Part shown: in pieces, positions 18,994-28,046 of the stretch | How the letters are laid out: each line of letters opens with the position of its first letter | Position numbering within the stretch: the first letter of the stretch is position 1 | Assembly: GCF_003323715.1 (NCBI RefSeq) | Contig: NZ_QOIN01000045.1 | Coordinates: forward strand, 124,001 to 188,000 | Source: Streptomyces diacarni | GTDB taxonomy: Bacteria > Actinomycetota > Actinomycetes > Streptomycetales > Streptomycetaceae | Direction of reading: 5' to 3' | Length of the DNA stretch: 64,000 nt | Notes under the pieces: model-generated | Databases searched by the model: none | Told to the model about the DNA's origin: nothing | The model's input: only the letters and a program-made list of their open reading frames with translations | Made by a program: the position numbers and the translations under genes

Positions 18994-20058
18994 TCACGCC
19001 TTCACCAGGCCCTCGGCGCCGCTCTGGCCCGCCGGGCGGCCGCCGAGCGCCACGTAGACGTCCTCCAGGCTCGGGGTGGCGAGCCGGAAATCGTCCAGGG
19101 CGGGGAAGGCCGGGCCCCCGGTGACCAGCGTGACCGCCTCGCGGGCGCGTGCGGGCGGCAGGCGGAGCGTCCAGCGGCGGCCGGAGACGGCCGCCTCGGC
19201 GGCGAGCGCGGCGATGCCGGGCAGCTCCACGGGCGCCCGCTCACGCCACACCAGTTCCAGCCGCACCTCGTCACCGACGGCGGCCTTGAGCCCGCCCGGC
19301 GTGTCGCAGGCGATGACCCGGCCCCTGTCCAGCACGGCGACACGGTCGAGGACGGTCTCGGCCTCGATCACGTTGTGGGTCACCAGCAGCACCGTCGCGC
19401 CGCGCTCGGCGCGGCGGCGGTCGACGGCGGCCCACACCGCGCGCCGGGCGTGCGGGTCCATGCCGGTGGTCGGCTCGTCCAGCACCAGCAGGGGCCGGTC
19501 CCCCACCAGCGCGGCCGCCACGCACGCCAGCCGCCGCTGGCCGCCCGACAGCTTCTTCAGCGCGCGGCCCGCCAGTTCTTCGAGGCCCAGCTCCGCGAGG
19601 ATCTCGTCGCGTGCGGCCCGCGCCGCGGCCAGGGGCATCCCGCGCAGTCTGGCGGTGGTCTCGGCGGCGAGGGAGACGGTCAGCTCGTCCAGCGCGGTCG
19701 ACTCCTGACCCAGGTACGCCAGCAGCCGCGCGGCTCGCTCGGGGTGGCGGACCAGGTCGTGTCCGAGCACCTCGACGGCGCCCGCGTCGGGCCGCAGCAG
19801 ACCGGTCAGCTGCCGCACCAGGGTCGACTTGCCGGCGCCGTTGGGCCCGAGCAGCCCGAAGATCTCGCCGCGGCGCACGTCGAGGCACACCTCGTCGGTG
19901 GCGCGTACGGCGGGCACCGCGGGCGTCCCGCGCCGGGCCCGCACCGCCGGGTACGTCTTGACCAGGCCCTCGACTCGCACGGCGGGCACGGGCTCACCCA
20001 TGCGCGTCCTCGCGCCTGTCACCGAGCTGTCCTCCGCCCGCCGTGTGCCCGTATCCAC
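18994..20058 (-). CDS. ABC transporter ATP-binding protein
   Basis: 354 residues. Walker A is GPNGAGKST, the Q-loop region is LGQESTALDEL, the signature is LSGGQRR, and Walker B is LLVLDEPTTGMD, followed by the H-loop VTHNVIEAE. A C-terminal domain of about 90 residues follows the nucleotide-binding domain, as in ABC-2 exporters of the DrrA/CcmA class. The GTG at 20058 has a TACCCT -10-like box (minus strand, 20072-20067) 8 bases before it and no ribosome site, suggesting a leaderless mRNA. Confidence 0.93.
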   Translation of the reverse strand: MDTGTRRAEDSSVTGARTRMGEPVPAVRVEGLVKTYPAVRARRGTPAVPAVRATDEVCLDVRRGEIFGLLGPNGAGKSTLVRQLTGLLRPDAGAVEVLGHDLVRHPERAARLLAYLGQESTALDELTVSLAAETTARLRGMPLAAARAARDEILAELGLEELAGRALKKLSGGQRRLACVAAALVGDRPLLVLDEPTTGMDPHARRAVWAAVDRRRAERGATVLLVTHNVIEAETVLDRVAVLDRGRVIACDTPGGLKAAVGDEVRLELVWRERAPVELPGIAALAAEAAVSGRRWTLRLPPARAREAVTLVTGGPAFPALDDFRLATPSLEDVYVALGGRPAGQSGAEGLVKA

Positions 20059-20148
20059 GACCTATGAGGGTACGCGTCCCGGTTCCGCCGCCGGGTTCCG
20101 GGCCCGCCCGTCACCGCCGGCGGGCCCCGGGCCGACCGGTTGACGTGC

Positions 20149-21483
20149 TCAGTCGGCGGCCGGAGTGGACCGCGGCGCTTCGGCCGAGGCCCCGGTGCGG
20201 GCGTCGACCTCGCGCCAGAACCCCGCACGGATCGCGTAGCGGTCGTGCTCGTCGATCTGGTCGTCCTTGTGCGCGAGCAGCCCGAACCGTGCGGCGTAGC
20301 GCAGCAGTTCACCGTCGATGCGGTGCGGGATGCGCGGGTACTCCTCCGAGAGCCGGCCCAGGGGCGCGTCGCTGGTCAGCCGCTCGATCCAGCGGCGCGC
20401 GAACACCTGTCCGACCTCGTAGGGGTCGCCGCTGACCGCCGTGATGTCCTCCTCGCGGTCCGCCCAGCGCTGCTCGGCGGAGGTGAGCTGGGCCAGCATG
20501 GGCAGCGCCGCCGTCTCCGGCGACTCGGCCGGCGCCGCCCGCTCGACCCACCCCCGGTCCGAGGACCAGCGCAGCGTCGCCGCCGGCGGCGGCCCCGGCA
20601 CGGGGCCCGCGTGGTGCCCGTGGCGGCCGAGATCCGCGAGGTCCTTGGGGGTGGGCACCCCCTCGGCACGGTGCGGCGCACCGCCGGGCCCAGGATCCTC
20701 CTGGGCCGCCTCCGTCTCCGGCTGCGGCTCAGGTCCCGCCGGCGCCGCACGCTCCCGCGGCCCGACGGGCTGCGGCCCTGCGGCGGGCGGCGCGGGGGCA
20801 CGGCGCTCGCCCGCGCCGTCCCCGTTCTTGCCGGTCTCCGGCAGCGGCGCGGCCAGGATGGCGGCGATCTCCGGGCGCGGCGCGGGCTGCGGCGCGCAGG
20901 TGCCGCTCGGGTCCTTGGCGCGCACGACGGGTGTGATCCAGTTGCGGTCCAGCACCCGCCGCTCGTCCGCCTCCGCGACCAGGTCCTCGGACTGGTTGTA
21001 GTCGCCGTCGGCCGCCTGCACCGCCCACAGGTGGACGGCCACCCCGTGTTCCTTGGCGGACATCAGCCCGGGCAGCAGGTCGCCGTCGCCGGTCACGAGC
21101 ACGATGTCGGAGCACGCCCGGTTGCGGGCGAGTTCCGTCAGCTCGGCGTGCATGGCCGCGTCCACGCCCTTCTGCGCCCACCGCCCGTCACTACGGGTGA
21201 GCGCACCCAGCCGTACGGTGACCCGGGGCATCACCCGGAGCCTGCGGTGCTCGGGCTGCGGCACGCGGTCCGGCGCACCGTCGAACCAGTAGATACGCAG
21301 CAGAGCACACTGCGTGTCGGCCTCCGCCTGCCGGCGCAGGGCCTGGATCAGCCCCGAGTGATCGACACTGATCCGGGAGCGGGTCGGCTCCCCGGCCAGC
21401 AGGCTGGCGGCGGCGCCCAGCAGGTAACCGGCGTCCACCAGGACGACGCAGCGGTCCACGACGTTCCACCCACTCTCGGTCAT
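20149..21483 (-). CDS. NYN-domain protein, putative nuclease
   Basis: 444 residues. The N-terminal NYN (PIN-like) domain, about 10-170, has VLVDAGYLL (D17), KGVDAAMHAEL (D108) and IVLVTGDGDLLPGL (D133, D135), the acidic set expected of a metal-dependent RNase. A Pro/Ala/Glu-rich linker spans about 200-300. A conserved C-terminal segment of about 130 residues (QVFARRWIERLTSDAPLGRL) looks like a winged-helix or nucleic-acid-binding module. It faces away from the next gene. An RNA-processing role is inferred from the fold only. Confidence 0.82.
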   Translation of the reverse strand: MTESGWNVVDRCVVLVDAGYLLGAAASLLAGEPTRSRISVDHSGLIQALRRQAEADTQCALLRIYWFDGAPDRVPQPEHRRLRVMPRVTVRLGALTRSDGRWAQKGVDAAMHAELTELARNRACSDIVLVTGDGDLLPGLMSAKEHGVAVHLWAVQAADGDYNQSEDLVAEADERRVLDRNWITPVVRAKDPSGTCAPQPAPRPEIAAILAAPLPETGKNGDGAGERRAPAPPAAGPQPVGPRERAAPAGPEPQPETEAAQEDPGPGGAPHRAEGVPTPKDLADLGRHGHHAGPVPGPPPAATLRWSSDRGWVERAAPAESPETAALPMLAQLTSAEQRWADREEDITAVSGDPYEVGQVFARRWIERLTSDAPLGRLSEEYPRIPHRIDGELLRYAARFGLLAHKDDQIDEHDRYAIRAGFWREVDARTGASAEAPRSTPAAD

Positions 21484-21713
21484 GACCTACAGCCGAGGCC
21501 CTGCCTTCGCGTGCTGGCCGTTCCCCGTGTCCTTCGGGTCTGCTCCGAGTCTGCCCGACGGCAGCGGGGTTATCAGCCCGACCTCGATCATCGGCGTGGC
21601 GCCGTCACCGGCGATCCACTCCTGGCAATTGTCCGAAATGCGGAGCTATTACCGATATGCAAGGCTGAATTGACAGACTGCGCACCGGGCGGACACCGCC
21701 CCAGGAGGCGAGC

Positions 21714-21878
21714 ATGGCCAAGAACGCCAAGAACACAGATCGCCAACAGACCAGGCGACAGGGGCGCACGGCGGAGCAGCGGCAGCAGGAACAGGAGAGG
21801 GCACGCGCCGACGACGAGCGGGTCGCCACCGGCGACGTGGCCCGCAAGGGCAAGCAGCGCCGCTTCGGCCACAACTGA
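21714..21878 (+). CDS. 54-residue charged small protein
   Basis: AGGAGG lies 7 bases before the ATG at 21714. The product starts MAKNAKNTDRQQTRRQGRTA and ends QRRFGHN, and is rich in Arg, Gln, Lys, Glu and Asp with almost no hydrophobic residues, so it is soluble and probably disordered or nucleic-acid binding. The upstream 230 bases are unusually A/T-rich for this genome, as expected for a promoter region. I do not recognise a named family and no function is proposed. Confidence 0.75.
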   Translation: MAKNAKNTDRQQTRRQGRTAEQRQQEQERARADDERVATGDVARKGKQRRFGHN

Positions 21879-21936
21879 ACCACCGCACCCGCCCGTTGCT
21901 CGCCGCCCGGAGGGCTCGCCCCCGGGCGGCGAGCGG

Positions 21937-24900
21937 TCAGCCGGCCAGGCAGGACGGGCCCAAAAGCTCCTTGAGGTCACCGAAGAGGGCCGGGTCGGGC
22001 GTCACCCGGTGGCGGTCGAGCCGGAGCACCGTCGTCGTGCGAGCGCCCTGCAGGCGCACCCGGACCTCGCTGCCCCCGCGGTGCTGCGTGAGCACGTACC
22101 CCAGCTTCTCCACCAGTGGCGGCGTCACCTTCACGGTCGGGATCGTGATGGTGACGGGCGCGGAGGCGGACGCCTCGCTGAGGTCGGGAATCGTCAGCTC
22201 CATCGCCACGAGCCGGGGCACGTCCTCGCGCTTGTCCAGACGGCCCTTGACGAACACGATGGCGTCCTCCACCAACTGTGTGGAGACCAGCTGGTAGGTC
22301 GCGGGGAAGAACATGCAGTCGATCGAGCCGGCCAGGTCCTCGACCGTCGCGATGGCCCAGGCGTTGCCCTGCTTGGTCATCTTCCGCTGGAGCCCCGAGA
22401 TGATGCCGCCGATGGTGACGATGGACCCGTCCGAGTAGTCGCCCCCGGTCAGCTGGGCGATGGCCGCGTCCGCCTTGTCATTGAGGACGTGTTCGAGGCC
22501 GAAGAGGGGGTGGTCGGAGACGTAGAGGCCGAGCATCTCGCGCTCCTGCGCGAGCAGATAGGTCTTGTCCCACTCCTCCTCGGAGAACTGCACGTCGAGG
22601 CCGAAGCCGGGCCCGGAGTCCGCCGTGTCGCCGCCGAGGTCGCCGAAGAGGTCGAACTGGCCTTCGGCCTCCTTGCGCTTGACCTGCACCACGTTGTCGA
22701 TCATCGGCTCGAACTGGGCGGTCAGCCCCTTGCGGGTGTGGCGCATCTCGTCGAAGGCGCCGGCCTTGATCAGGGACTCGACGGTGCGCTTGTTGCAGAC
22801 GACGGCCTCGACCTTGTCCAGAAAGTCGGGGAACGAGGTGTACTTGCCCTTGGCCTTGCGGCACTTGACGATCGAGTCGACCACGTTCTGGCCGACGTTG
22901 CGCACGGCGGTGAGCCCGAAGACGATCGTGGAGTCGTCCTGCGAGGTGAAGTTGGCCTCCGACTCGTTCACGTTCGGCGGCAGCACCTTGATGCCCATCT
23001 TGCGGCACTCGTTGAGGTAGACCGCCGACTTGTCCTTGTCGTCGCGCACCGAGGTGAGCAGCGCCGACATGTACTCCGCCGGATAGTTGGCCTTCAGATA
23101 GGCCGTCCAGTAGGTGACCAGGCCGTAGGCGGAGGAGTGCGCCTTGTTGAAGGCGTAGCCGGCGAAGGGCACCAGCACGTCCCAGACGGCCTGGACGGCG
23201 CCGTCGGAGTAGCCGTTGTCCCGCATGCCCTTCTGGAAGTTCACGAACTCCTTGTCGAGAACCTCCTTCTTCTTCTTGCCCATCGCACGGCGGAGCAGGT
23301 CGGCCTGGCCCAGCGAGTAGCCGGCGAGGACCTGGGCGGCCTTTTGCACCTGCTCCTGGTAGACGATGAGGCCGTGGGTGATGTCGAGGACCTCCTTGAG
23401 GGGTTCCTCGAGCTCCGGGTGGATCGGGGTGACCTCCTGCTGGCCGTTCTTGCGCAGGGCGTAGTTGATGTGGCTGTTCATGCCCATCGGGCCCGGGCGG
23501 TAGAGCGCGGAGACGGCCGAGATGTCCTCGAAGTGGTCGGGCTTCATCATGCGCAGCAGGGAGCGCATGGGGCCGCCGTCGAACTGGAAGACGCCGAGGG
23601 TGTCGCCCCGGCACAGCAGCTCGAAGGTCTTGGGGTCGTCGAGCGGGAGGTCCAGCAGCTTGAGGTCGACGTCCTTGTTCTTGCGGATCATCTTGACCGC
23701 GTCGTCCATGATGGTGAGGTTGCGCAGCCCCAGGAAGTCCATCTTCAGCAGGCCCAGCGACTCGCAGCTGGGGTAGTCCCACTGGGTGACGACCGTGCCG
23801 TCGTTCTTCGGGGAGAAGATCGGCGCGTGGTCGATGACCGGCTCGCTGGACATGATCACGCCCGCCGCGTGCATGCCCATCTGGCGCACCAGGCCCTCGA
23901 TGCCCATGGCCGAGTCGATGACCTTCTTGACGTCCGGCTCGTTCTCGTACATCCCCCGCACCTCGCCCGCCTCGCTGTAGCGGGGGTGGTTGGGGTCGGT
24001 GATGCCGGACAGCGGGATGCCCTTGCCCAGGACGTCGGCCGGCATGGCCTTGGTGATGCGGTCGCCCATCGCGTACGGATAGCCCAGCACGCGGGAGGCG
24101 TCCTTGATGGCGGCCTTGGCCTTGATCGTGCCGTAGGTGCCGATCATGGCGACCTTGTCGGCGCCGTACTTCTCCGTCACGTACCGGATGACGTCGCCGC
24201 GCCTGCGCTCGTCGAAGTCGATGTCGACGTCGGGCATGGTGATGCGCTCGGGGTTGAGGAACCGCTCGAAGATCAGCCCGTGGGTGACCGGGTCGAGGTC
24301 GGTGATGCCCATGGCGTAGGAGACGATCGAGCCCGCCGCCGAGCCGCGCCCCGGGCCGACCGCGATGCCGTTGTCCTTGGCCCAGTTGATGAAGTCGGCG
24401 ACCACGAGGAAGTACCCCGGGAAGCCCATGTCGATGATGACCTTCATCTCGTAGTCCGCCAGCTCCTGGCGGTCCTGCGGGACCCCGCCGGGGTAGCGGC
24501 GGGCCATGCCGCGCCGCACCTCCTCCTTGAACCAGGAGATCTCGTCGTACCCCTCGGGCACGTCGAACTTCGGCATCAGGTTCTTCGGCTCGAACATCCC
24601 CTCGGTCTCGATGCGCTCGGCGACCAGGAGCTGGGTGTTGCGGCAGCCGGACTGCCAGGCGTCCGAGGAGTCGATGCCGTACATCTCCTCGGCGGACTTG
24701 AGGTAGTAGCCGGCGCCGTCGAAGCTGAAGCGGTCGGGATCGGAGAGGTTGCTGCCCGTCTGGATGCACAGCAGGGTGTCGTGCGCCGCGGACTCGCGCT
24801 CGTAGGTGTAGTGCGAGTCGTTGGTGACGATGAAGGGCGCGTCGATCTTCCGCGCGATGCGCTCCAGGCCGTCCCTCGCCCGCTTGTCGATCTCGATGTT

Positions 24901-25479
24901 GTGGTCCATCAGCTCGACGAAGAAGTTGTCCTTGCCGAAGATGTCCTGATACTCCCCGGCGGCCTTGAGGGCCTCGTCCTCCATGCCGAGCCGGATCTTG
25001 GTGCTCACCTCTCCCGAGGGGCAGCCGGTGGTCGCCAGCAGCCCGTCGGCGTACTCGGCCAGCAGCTCGCGGTCCATGCGGGGCTTGCGGAAGAAGCCCT
25101 CCAGGCTGGCGCGCGACTGGGCGCGGAAGAGGTTGTGCAGCCCGGTGGCGTTGCGCGCCCACATCGTCATGTGCGTGTAGGCGCCGTTGCCCGAGACGTC
25201 GTCCCGCTTCTGGTGGGGCGTGCCCCACTTGACCGGGCGGGTGTTCCTGCGGTGGTCGGGGGCGAGGTAGGCCTCGATGCCGATGATCGGCGTGACCCCG
25301 GCGTCCTTCGCGGAATGGAAGAAGTCGTAGGCCCCGTGCAAATTGCCGTGGTCGGTCATCGCGATGTGCGACATGCCCATCTCGTTGCACGCGGCGAACA
25401 TGTCCTTGAGGCGGGCGGCGCCGTCCAGGAGCGAATACTGCGTGTGCACGTGCAGATGCGTGAAGGGCTGCTCACTCAC
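21937..25479 (-). CDS. dnaE: DNA polymerase III alpha subunit
   Basis: 1180 residues. The PHP domain begins HLHVHTQYSLLDG (about 8-20). The polymerase core has GPGRGSAAGSIVSYAMG and the catalytic DVDIDFDE (about 415-422). An OB-fold near the end starts around SIVTIGGIISGLQRK. This is the DnaE1-type replicative polymerase, without a fused exonuclease domain. The GTG at 25479 matches the usual start. The frame remains open to 25665 only because a 27-base (9-codon) repeat upstream is in phase; that extension has no homology I recognise. Confidence 0.97.
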   Translation of the reverse strand: MSEQPFTHLHVHTQYSLLDGAARLKDMFAACNEMGMSHIAMTDHGNLHGAYDFFHSAKDAGVTPIIGIEAYLAPDHRRNTRPVKWGTPHQKRDDVSGNGAYTHMTMWARNATGLHNLFRAQSRASLEGFFRKPRMDRELLAEYADGLLATTGCPSGEVSTKIRLGMEDEALKAAGEYQDIFGKDNFFVELMDHNIEIDKRARDGLERIARKIDAPFIVTNDSHYTYERESAAHDTLLCIQTGSNLSDPDRFSFDGAGYYLKSAEEMYGIDSSDAWQSGCRNTQLLVAERIETEGMFEPKNLMPKFDVPEGYDEISWFKEEVRRGMARRYPGGVPQDRQELADYEMKVIIDMGFPGYFLVVADFINWAKDNGIAVGPGRGSAAGSIVSYAMGITDLDPVTHGLIFERFLNPERITMPDVDIDFDERRRGDVIRYVTEKYGADKVAMIGTYGTIKAKAAIKDASRVLGYPYAMGDRITKAMPADVLGKGIPLSGITDPNHPRYSEAGEVRGMYENEPDVKKVIDSAMGIEGLVRQMGMHAAGVIMSSEPVIDHAPIFSPKNDGTVVTQWDYPSCESLGLLKMDFLGLRNLTIMDDAVKMIRKNKDVDLKLLDLPLDDPKTFELLCRGDTLGVFQFDGGPMRSLLRMMKPDHFEDISAVSALYRPGPMGMNSHINYALRKNGQQEVTPIHPELEEPLKEVLDITHGLIVYQEQVQKAAQVLAGYSLGQADLLRRAMGKKKKEVLDKEFVNFQKGMRDNGYSDGAVQAVWDVLVPFAGYAFNKAHSSAYGLVTYWTAYLKANYPAEYMSALLTSVRDDKDKSAVYLNECRKMGIKVLPPNVNESEANFTSQDDSTIVFGLTAVRNVGQNVVDSIVKCRKAKGKYTSFPDFLDKVEAVVCNKRTVESLIKAGAFDEMRHTRKGLTAQFEPMIDNVVQVKRKEAEGQFDLFGDLGGDTADSGPGFGLDVQFSEEEWDKTYLLAQEREMLGLYVSDHPLFGLEHVLNDKADAAIAQLTGGDYSDGSIVTIGGIISGLQRKMTKQGNAWAIATVEDLAGSIDCMFFPATYQLVSTQLVEDAIVFVKGRLDKREDVPRLVAMELTIPDLSEASASAPVTITIPTVKVTPPLVEKLGYVLTQHRGGSEVRVRLQGARTTTVLRLDRHRVTPDPALFGDLKELLGPSCLAG

Positions 25480-25788
25480 GGCGAAGGCCACCTCCGGGCG
25501 CGGGTCTTTGGGGGCGAGTGAGGAGTCTACGACCCGGCACCGACAGCCCGCCGACGAACCACCCGGTCCCCCGCACCGACACCCGCCGGTGCGGCCGCAC
25601 GCGCCGGACATCCGCTCGCGCGGGCGTACGCCGGACATCCGCCCACGCGGGGGTACGCCGGACATCCGCCCACGCCGGCGTGCGTACGGACCCCGCTCGC
25701 CCGGCCGTACGCCCCGGGCACCCCCTCGCGCGGGCGTACGTTAAGGCGGACAGCACAGACCCACCGACCGCACCGACGGAGCGCACAC
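25480..25788. other. Intergenic region between dnaE and the DUF2252 gene
   Basis: This 309-base divergent gap holds no convincing gene. Its right half is occupied by a tandem repeat (25602-25738). The promoters of dnaE (minus) and of the DUF2252 gene (plus) should lie here, but I cannot place them with confidence. Confidence 0.6.
25602..25738. repeat. Five-copy 27-base tandem repeat
   Basis: Units start at 25602, 25629, 25656, 25683 and 25710 (the last is 29 bases). The first three share CGCCGGACATCCGC, and most units end in GCGGGCGTA or a close variant. Copies 4 and 5 are more diverged. The array lies 50 bases upstream of the DUF2252 start and 120 bases upstream of the dnaE start. Confidence 0.85.
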
Positions 25789-27117
25789 ATGACCAAGGCA
25801 GGCCAGGCAGCAGAGCGCGGCGAGACGATCCTGGAGGTCTTCGAGACCGCCTTCGGCGATCTCCTCGCCGCCGACCCGGCGGCCTTCCAGACGAAGTTCC
25901 GCAAGATGGCCGCCTCCGCCTTCGCCTTCTACCGGGGCACGGCCTGCCTCTTCTACGCCGACCTGCACGAGGGCAGGGACAGCGGCCCCTTCCTGAACGA
26001 GCGCACCAGCCGGGTGTGGATACACGGCGACCTGCACGCGGAGAACTTCGGCACCTACATGAACGCGCAGGGCCGCCTGCTGTTCAACGTCAACGACTTC
26101 GACGAGGCCTACGTCGGCCCCTTCACCTGGGATCTGCAGCGGTTCGCCGCCTCGGTGGCGCTGCTGGGCTACAGCAAGGCGTTCAGCGACACGCAGATCA
26201 CCTCGCTGGTGACCACCTACGCCGACGCCTACCGCGACCGCATCCGCGCCCTGCTCTCCGGCGCCTCGGAGAGCGAGCCGCCGGCCCTCACCCTGGACAC
26301 GGCGCGCGGTCCCGTGCTGGACGCCCTGCACTCCGCCCGCGCGAACACCCGCTTCGGACTGCTGGGCACCATGACCGAGATCCGCGACTGGGAGCGCCGC
26401 TTCGCCCCGGGCGGCGGCTCCATCGAGCTGGACAAGGCGACCAGGGAGACGGTCCTGGAGGCCTTCGACGCGTACCTGGAGACGCTGCCGCGCCACGAGG
26501 GCCGCGAGCGGCACGGCGCGCACCGGGTCAAGGACGTGGTGGGGCGGCGGGGCATCGGCATCGGCAGCGCGGGCCTGCCCTCGTACAACATCCTGCTGGA
26601 GGGCCACAGCGACGCGCTGGAGAACGACCTGGTCATCTACATGAAGCAGGCGCAGACCCCGGCGGTCTCGCAGCACATCACCGACCGGGCGGTGCGCGAC
26701 TACTTCCGGCACGAGGGGCACCGTACGGTCATCTCGCAGCGCGCCCTCCAGGCGCACGCCGACCCGTGGCTGGGCTGGACGGAGCTGGGCGGAGCGGGCC
26801 AGCTGGTGGCGGAGGTCTCCCCGTACGCGGTGGATCTGGACTGGTCGGACCTGTCGGACCCGGAGGAGATCGGGCAGGTCACCGCCGACCTCGGGCGGGC
26901 GACGGCGACGATGCACGCGGCGGCCGACGAGGCGGAGAGCGGCCACAGCCTGGTGCCGTTCTCCACGGAGCAGGCGATCGACGAGGCGATCTCGAAGGAC
27001 GAGGACGGCTTCCGCGCGATGCTGGTGGACTTCGCGCACTCCTACGGCGCCACCGCCCGCCGCGACCACCAGATCTTCGTCGACCTGTTCCGCAACGGCC
27101 GGATCGCCGGGGTCTGA
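25789..27117 (+). CDS. DUF2252 family protein with kinase-like catalytic motifs
   Basis: 442 residues, the normal length of DUF2252. IHGDLHAENFG (78-88) closely resembles the catalytic loop HGDxxxxN of aminoglycoside phosphotransferase/kinase-fold enzymes, and NDFDEA (102-107) is placed like their metal-binding Asp motif. YNILLEGHSDALENDLVIYMKQAQ further on is a family signature. This suggests a phosphotransferase fold with circularly ordered or atypical parts. The substrate is unknown. It is single and followed by a strong hairpin at 27141-27174. Confidence 0.82.
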   Translation: MTKAGQAAERGETILEVFETAFGDLLAADPAAFQTKFRKMAASAFAFYRGTACLFYADLHEGRDSGPFLNERTSRVWIHGDLHAENFGTYMNAQGRLLFNVNDFDEAYVGPFTWDLQRFAASVALLGYSKAFSDTQITSLVTTYADAYRDRIRALLSGASESEPPALTLDTARGPVLDALHSARANTRFGLLGTMTEIRDWERRFAPGGGSIELDKATRETVLEAFDAYLETLPRHEGRERHGAHRVKDVVGRRGIGIGSAGLPSYNILLEGHSDALENDLVIYMKQAQTPAVSQHITDRAVRDYFRHEGHRTVISQRALQAHADPWLGWTELGGAGQLVAEVSPYAVDLDWSDLSDPEEIGQVTADLGRATATMHAAADEAESGHSLVPFSTEQAIDEAISKDEDGFRAMLVDFAHSYGATARRDHQIFVDLFRNGRIAGV

Positions 27118-27148
27118 GCCCACGCCCGGATCGCCGGGGTCCGAGCCC
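27099..27148. repeat. 23-base direct duplication over the DUF2252 stop codon
   Basis: Bases 27099-27121 are repeated at 27126-27148 with one difference (T to C in the stop region). The first copy carries the last five codons and TGA of the gene. It looks like a local slippage duplication. Confidence 0.75.
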
Positions 27149-27174
27149 CGAGCCGGCGGCGGCTCGGGGCTCGG
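27141..27174 (+). terminator. Hairpin terminator after the DUF2252 gene
   Basis: CCGAGCCCCGAGCC (27141-27154) pairs perfectly with 27161-27174 across a 6-base loop. It starts 24 bases after the stop. There is no T-tract. Confidence 0.7.
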
Positions 27175-27290
27175 GCACCGTGACGGGCGTGGGCGTTCCG
27201 GAACATCCCGGGCGCCCGGCGGCCCGTGAAGCGGACGGGTCGGCGACCTTTAGGGACCGCTTACGCGTCCTCGTGGCACACTCGGTCACC

Positions 27291-27992
27291 ATGGGTGCGG
27301 TAGGCATACGAACAGCGCGGGCGGGGCTCTTCACAGCCCTGTGTATCGCGCTGTCCTGCGGCTCGCACGTGCTGCTGTCCGGTGCCCCCGTTCCGCTGCG
27401 CCCGTTGCTTGCGGTCTCCGCCCTCGTCTTCGTCCTGGCGTTCGCCCTCGCGGGCCGTGAGCGCGGCTTCGCGCGGATCGCCGCCGCTCTCGTCCCACTG
27501 GAGCTGGCGGCCGACACGGTCTTCACCACCGGGCAGCACGCCTGCTACGGGCAGGCCGGCGGTCCGGTGACGGGGCCGTTGCGCTCCGTGGGCGTGGACC
27601 TGCTGTGCGGCGGCGGCAACGTCGGCACCCCACTGGCGCGGATGGCCGCGCGCGGCGCCGACACCGGCGCGTACCCGCTGGGTGTCCACGGCGTGCCCGG
27701 TGCCGCGCTGCCGTGGCTGCTGCTGGCCGCGCACGTGTGCGTGGGCCTGCTGGCCGCGCTGTGGCTGCGGCGCGGCGAGGCGGCCCTGGCCCGGCTGCTG
27801 CGGGCGGTCGCCGCCACCGCCTTCCGTCCGCTGTGGCGCGCCGTGGCCGCCTGCCACACCGCCTCGGGCGGTACGGGGCCGGCCCGCACGGCACGCCCCC
27901 GCCCCGCGCCCGCGCCCCGCGCGCTGCCGCTGCTGACGCACTCCGTGCACCGTCGCGGCCCGCCCGCGCTCACCGCCGCCCCGGCGGCCTGA
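27291..27992 (+). CDS. Hypothetical membrane protein
   Basis: 233 residues with four hydrophobic segments (about 8-30, 36-53, 62-76, 142-162), and a basic, Pro/Ala-rich C-terminus of about 60 residues. Cysteines at about 19, 85 and 105 could form disulfides outside the membrane. The ATG at 27291 is preceded by an in-frame GTG at 27273; neither has a strong ribosome site. It is 54 bases upstream of the thiol-disulfide protein and may share its operon. No family recognised. Confidence 0.65.
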   Translation: MGAVGIRTARAGLFTALCIALSCGSHVLLSGAPVPLRPLLAVSALVFVLAFALAGRERGFARIAAALVPLELAADTVFTTGQHACYGQAGGPVTGPLRSVGVDLLCGGGNVGTPLARMAARGADTGAYPLGVHGVPGAALPWLLLAAHVCVGLLAALWLRRGEAALARLLRAVAATAFRPLWRAVAACHTASGGTGPARTARPRPAPAPRALPLLTHSVHRRGPPALTAAPAA

Positions 27993-28046
27993 GCACGGTC
28001 GGGTTTCCTTTCGCGTACGGATATCACGGAGAAGAGAAGAACACTC

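Noticed and set aside
20140..25521. A plus-strand open frame of about 1800 codons opposite dnaE and the NYN gene
   Set aside because: It mirrors real minus-strand genes, crosses several of them and shows no family motif. High G+C keeps antisense frames open.
25602..25738. Tandem repeats as a CRISPR array
   Set aside because: There are no unique spacers, units are end to end, and no cas genes lie nearby.
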